DNA from: CAZWHE01 sp964633825
GTDB lineage: Bacteria > Planctomycetota > B15-G4 > CAYZWU01
Direction of reading: 5' to 3'
Length of the DNA: 8,058 bases
Assembly: GCA_964633825.1 (NCBI GenBank)
Contig: CAZWHE010000171.1
Span: 1 to 8,058 of the forward strand
The notes under the pieces were generated by a model. It did not search any database. It was given only the letters and a program-made list of their open reading frames with translations, and had not been told where the DNA came from. Positions 6,754 through 8,058 of this stretch are shown here, one piece after another. The position numbers and the translations under genes were made by a program. How positions within the stretch are numbered: the stretch's first letter is position 1; every line of letters starts with the position of its first letter.

Positions 6754-6780
6754 TTGACAACACCCTTCTCCTTTGATAAT
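6754..6780 (+). promoter_or_regulatory. Promoter candidate for yggS
   Basis: A perfect TTGACA (6754-6759) is followed after 15 bases by GATAAT (6775-6780, five of six). The spacer is shorter than the usual 16-18. Transcription would begin near 6787, leaving about 70 bases before the chosen yggS ATG. This also argues against an earlier TTG start at 6780, which would overlap the -10 hexamer. Confidence 0.5.
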
Positions 6781-6857
6781 TGTCATGTTTCAAAACCCTG
6801 CTCGATGCGGATTTGTGCGGGGAACAACGGACGCTCTCCTTCGCGGGGAACTCGCAG

Positions 6858-7559
6858 ATGAACCACGATCTTCTGGAGAAGCTGAAACACAATGTCGAGA
6901 AGGTCTTGGGCCGCGCCGCCGCAGCCGCCGGGCGCGCCGGCCGCAGCCCGGACGAGGTGACGCTCGTGGGAGTCACCAAGACGGTCGACATCGAGACGGC
7001 CGGCCTTCTCATCGAAGCGGGCGTGAAGGACCTCGCCGAGAACCGCGTCCAGGAAGGAGAGCGCAAGCACGCCGCGCTGGGCGACCGCTGCCGCTGGCAC
7101 ATGATCGGCCACCTGCAGACCAACAAGATCAAGAAGGCATTGGGCTTTTCCAAGACCATCCACTCCGTCGATTCGGAGCGCCTCGCGAGAGAGATCTCGC
7201 GCCGCGGTGTGACGGCCGATCTCAAGCCCGACGTGCTTCTCGAGGTCAATGTCTCTGGCGAAGAATCGAAATACGGCTTGGCCCCGGACGAAGCGGCCGG
7301 CATGGCCGCGCTGGCAAAAGAGCTCCCCGGCCTGGCGCTCAGAGGCCTGATGACGATGGCGCCCTACGATCCGGATCCCGAAGAAGCCCGCCCCTTCTTC
7401 CGGGCGCTCACCGCTCTCTTCCACAGGCTGAAAGAGTCGGGTATCGTGGACGATCGTTTCGACACGCTCTCCATGGGGATGTCGGGAGACTTCGAAGTCG
7501 CCGTGGAAGAGGGCGCCACCCTCATCCGTGTCGGGACGGCCCTGTACGAAGGTGTTTGA
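6858..7559 (+). CDS. yggS: YggS/PROSC-family pyridoxal phosphate homeostasis protein
   Basis: This is a single-domain PLP-binding protein of the alanine racemase N-terminal fold that buffers free PLP and affects amino and keto acid balance. No catalytic activity is established for the family. The 233 residues match the normal length of about 230. The PLP lysine is K41 in LVGVTK (36-41). Other signatures are AENRVQE (60-66), WHMIGHLQTNK (80-90), HSVDS (102-106), EVNVSGEESKYGL (129-141), GLMTMAP (163-169), and LSMGMSGDFEVAVEEGATLIRVGTALYE (204-231), which includes the phosphate-binding end. The first motif normally reads FGEN and here reads LAEN. The ATG at 6858 has a moderate GGGGA site 8 bases upstream. 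An in-frame extension to 6780 shows no family similarity. Its usual neighbours (proC, yggT, sepF) are absent. Confidence 0.94.
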   Translation: MNHDLLEKLKHNVEKVLGRAAAAAGRAGRSPDEVTLVGVTKTVDIETAGLLIEAGVKDLAENRVQEGERKHAALGDRCRWHMIGHLQTNKIKKALGFSKTIHSVDSERLAREISRRGVTADLKPDVLLEVNVSGEESKYGLAPDEAAGMAALAKELPGLALRGLMTMAPYDPDPEEARPFFRALTALFHRLKESGIVDDRFDTLSMGMSGDFEVAVEEGATLIRVGTALYEGV

Positions 7560-7581
7560 TATCTCGGGGCGGATCGCTCTT

Positions 7582-7623
7582 GGAACGGCGCGTGCCCGAA
7601 CCGTTTTCGAGTTTTGTTTTTTT
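7582..7623 (+). terminator. Possible intrinsic terminator after yggS
   Basis: A stem of five Watson-Crick pairs (AACGG 7584-7588 with CCGTT 7601-7605), extendable by two G-U pairs, is followed after three bases by a T-rich run (7611-7623, 11 T in 13). The stem is short and the loop is 12 bases, so it is a weak candidate. It would separate yggS from the kinase gene. The same T/A-rich stretch could equally contribute to the leader of the next gene. Confidence 0.35.
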
Positions 7624-7632
7624 AAATAAAGG

Positions 7633-8058
7633 ATGGATTTCGATTTGGCCGGTCTTCTCTTTGAAAGCGGCCCGGACAAGGGCAAAAGATTCGATCTGAA
7701 GGAAGGCTTCACCTATACGGGGGGGAGCGATCCGCGCTGCCGCATCGTCGTGAACGACGAGCTGATTGCGCCCCTCCACTTCAGGATCAAGGGGGTGGGC
7801 GGCAAGTTTTTCATCAGGGACGAAAATACAAAATCCGGCACCCTCATCAATGACGAGCGCCTGCCCCAGGCCGTGCTCAAGCCGGGCGACAAGGTCCAGG
7901 TGGGCGCCACCGTATTCTCCTTTGTCGAGGACACCGCCAAGAACGGCTCCAAGGGAAAGGTGATCGGCGGGTACGAGATCATCGACCGGCTCGGCCGGGG
8001 CGGCATGGGAACGGTCTACAGAGCTGTCCAGGTTTCGCTGAACAGGGAGGTGGCCCTG
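7633..8058 (+). CDS. FHA domain-Ser/Thr protein kinase, N-terminal part (3' end cut by window edge)
   Basis: 142 residues are visible and the frame stays open to the edge. Residues about 6-98 form a forkhead-associated domain, which binds phosphothreonine peptides. It shows the strand LLFESGPDKGKRFDL, the GGSDPRCRIVV loop (30-40), the histidine in APLHFRI (H49), SGTLIND (68-74) and the final strands KVQVGATVFSFVE (87-99). A short basic linker (TAKNGSKGK) leads into GGYEIIDRLGRGGMGTVYRA (112-131), the start and glycine-rich P-loop of a PknB-type kinase. The chain ends at REVAL, just before the expected catalytic lysine of the VAxK motif. An in-frame stop at 7627 makes the ATG at 7633 the first possible start. 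Its AAAGG touches the ATG, so spacing is poor. A TTG at 7645 is an alternative start. Targets are unknown. Confidence 0.92.
   Translation, partial: MDFDLAGLLFESGPDKGKRFDLKEGFTYTGGSDPRCRIVVNDELIAPLHFRIKGVGGKFFIRDENTKSGTLINDERLPQAVLKPGDKVQVGATVFSFVEDTAKNGSKGKVIGGYEIIDRLGRGGMGTVYRAVQVSLNREVAL

Larger units (their letters stand above)
6517..6857. other. Divergent intergenic region of 341 bases
   Basis: This spacer separates the propeller gene (leftward) from yggS (rightward). It holds a promoter candidate for each direction and a small 5-bp stem (6732-6736 with 6747-6751) that ends two bases before the yggS -35 hexamer. I see no tRNA, small gene or repeat in it. Short open frames here have no ribosome binding site or recognisable product. 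Confidence 0.6.

Noticed and set aside
6780..6857. TTG start for yggS at 6780
   Set aside because: The extra 26 residues have no counterpart in the family, and the start would overlap the -10 hexamer. The ATG at 6858 gives the normal length.
6783..7712. 309-codon minus-strand open frame opposite yggS and the start of the kinase gene
   Set aside because: It is antisense to an unambiguous YggS coding region and crosses into the next gene. It has no family signature.

Overview
The window is GC-rich, tightly packed bacterial chromosome. It carries conserved housekeeping genes plus one lineage-specific exported protein and the front end of a signalling kinase. TilS, AccD and promoters resembling sigma-70 sites show that it is bacterial. 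An FHA domain fused to a eukaryotic-type Ser/Thr kinase and a beta-propeller with a signal peptide fit a large-genome phylum such as Acidobacteriota, Aminicenantota or a former deltaproteobacterial group. That placement is inference; no gene here fixes the taxon. I see no phage, insertion sequence, CRISPR array, tRNA or rRNA.

Region 1 (1-3653, minus strand) is a probable four-gene operon transcribed right to left: gap, pgk, rpe, accD. The gaps between genes are 28, 42 and 27 bases. It joins lower glycolysis/gluconeogenesis (GAPDH, phosphoglycerate kinase) to the pentose phosphate pathway (ribulose-phosphate epimerase) and to the first step of fatty acid synthesis (the carboxyltransferase beta subunit, cut by the left window edge). 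A good sigma-70-like promoter lies about 100 bases upstream of gap.

Region 2 (3654-5383) holds a divergent intergenic region and then tilS on the plus strand. TilS makes lysidine at position 34 of the tRNA-Ile that reads AUA.

Region 3 (5365-6516): tilS converges with a minus-strand gene for an exported PQQ-like beta-propeller protein of unknown role. A long imperfect palindrome sits at the junction. The tilS stop codon lies in its left arm, and its right arm runs into the stop codon of the propeller gene, so it probably terminates transcription from both sides.

Region 4 (6517-8058): a 341-base divergent spacer carries one promoter candidate for each direction. It leads into a yggS-type PLP homeostasis protein and then, after a weak terminator candidate, an FHA domain followed by a PknB-type kinase that runs off the right edge just before its catalytic lysine.

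No clear undescribed system is visible. The items most worth a second look are the palindrome shared by two convergent stop codons, the FHA-first kinase, the gap-pgk-rpe-accD gene order without tpiA, and unusual residues in otherwise invariant motifs of TilS and Rpe.
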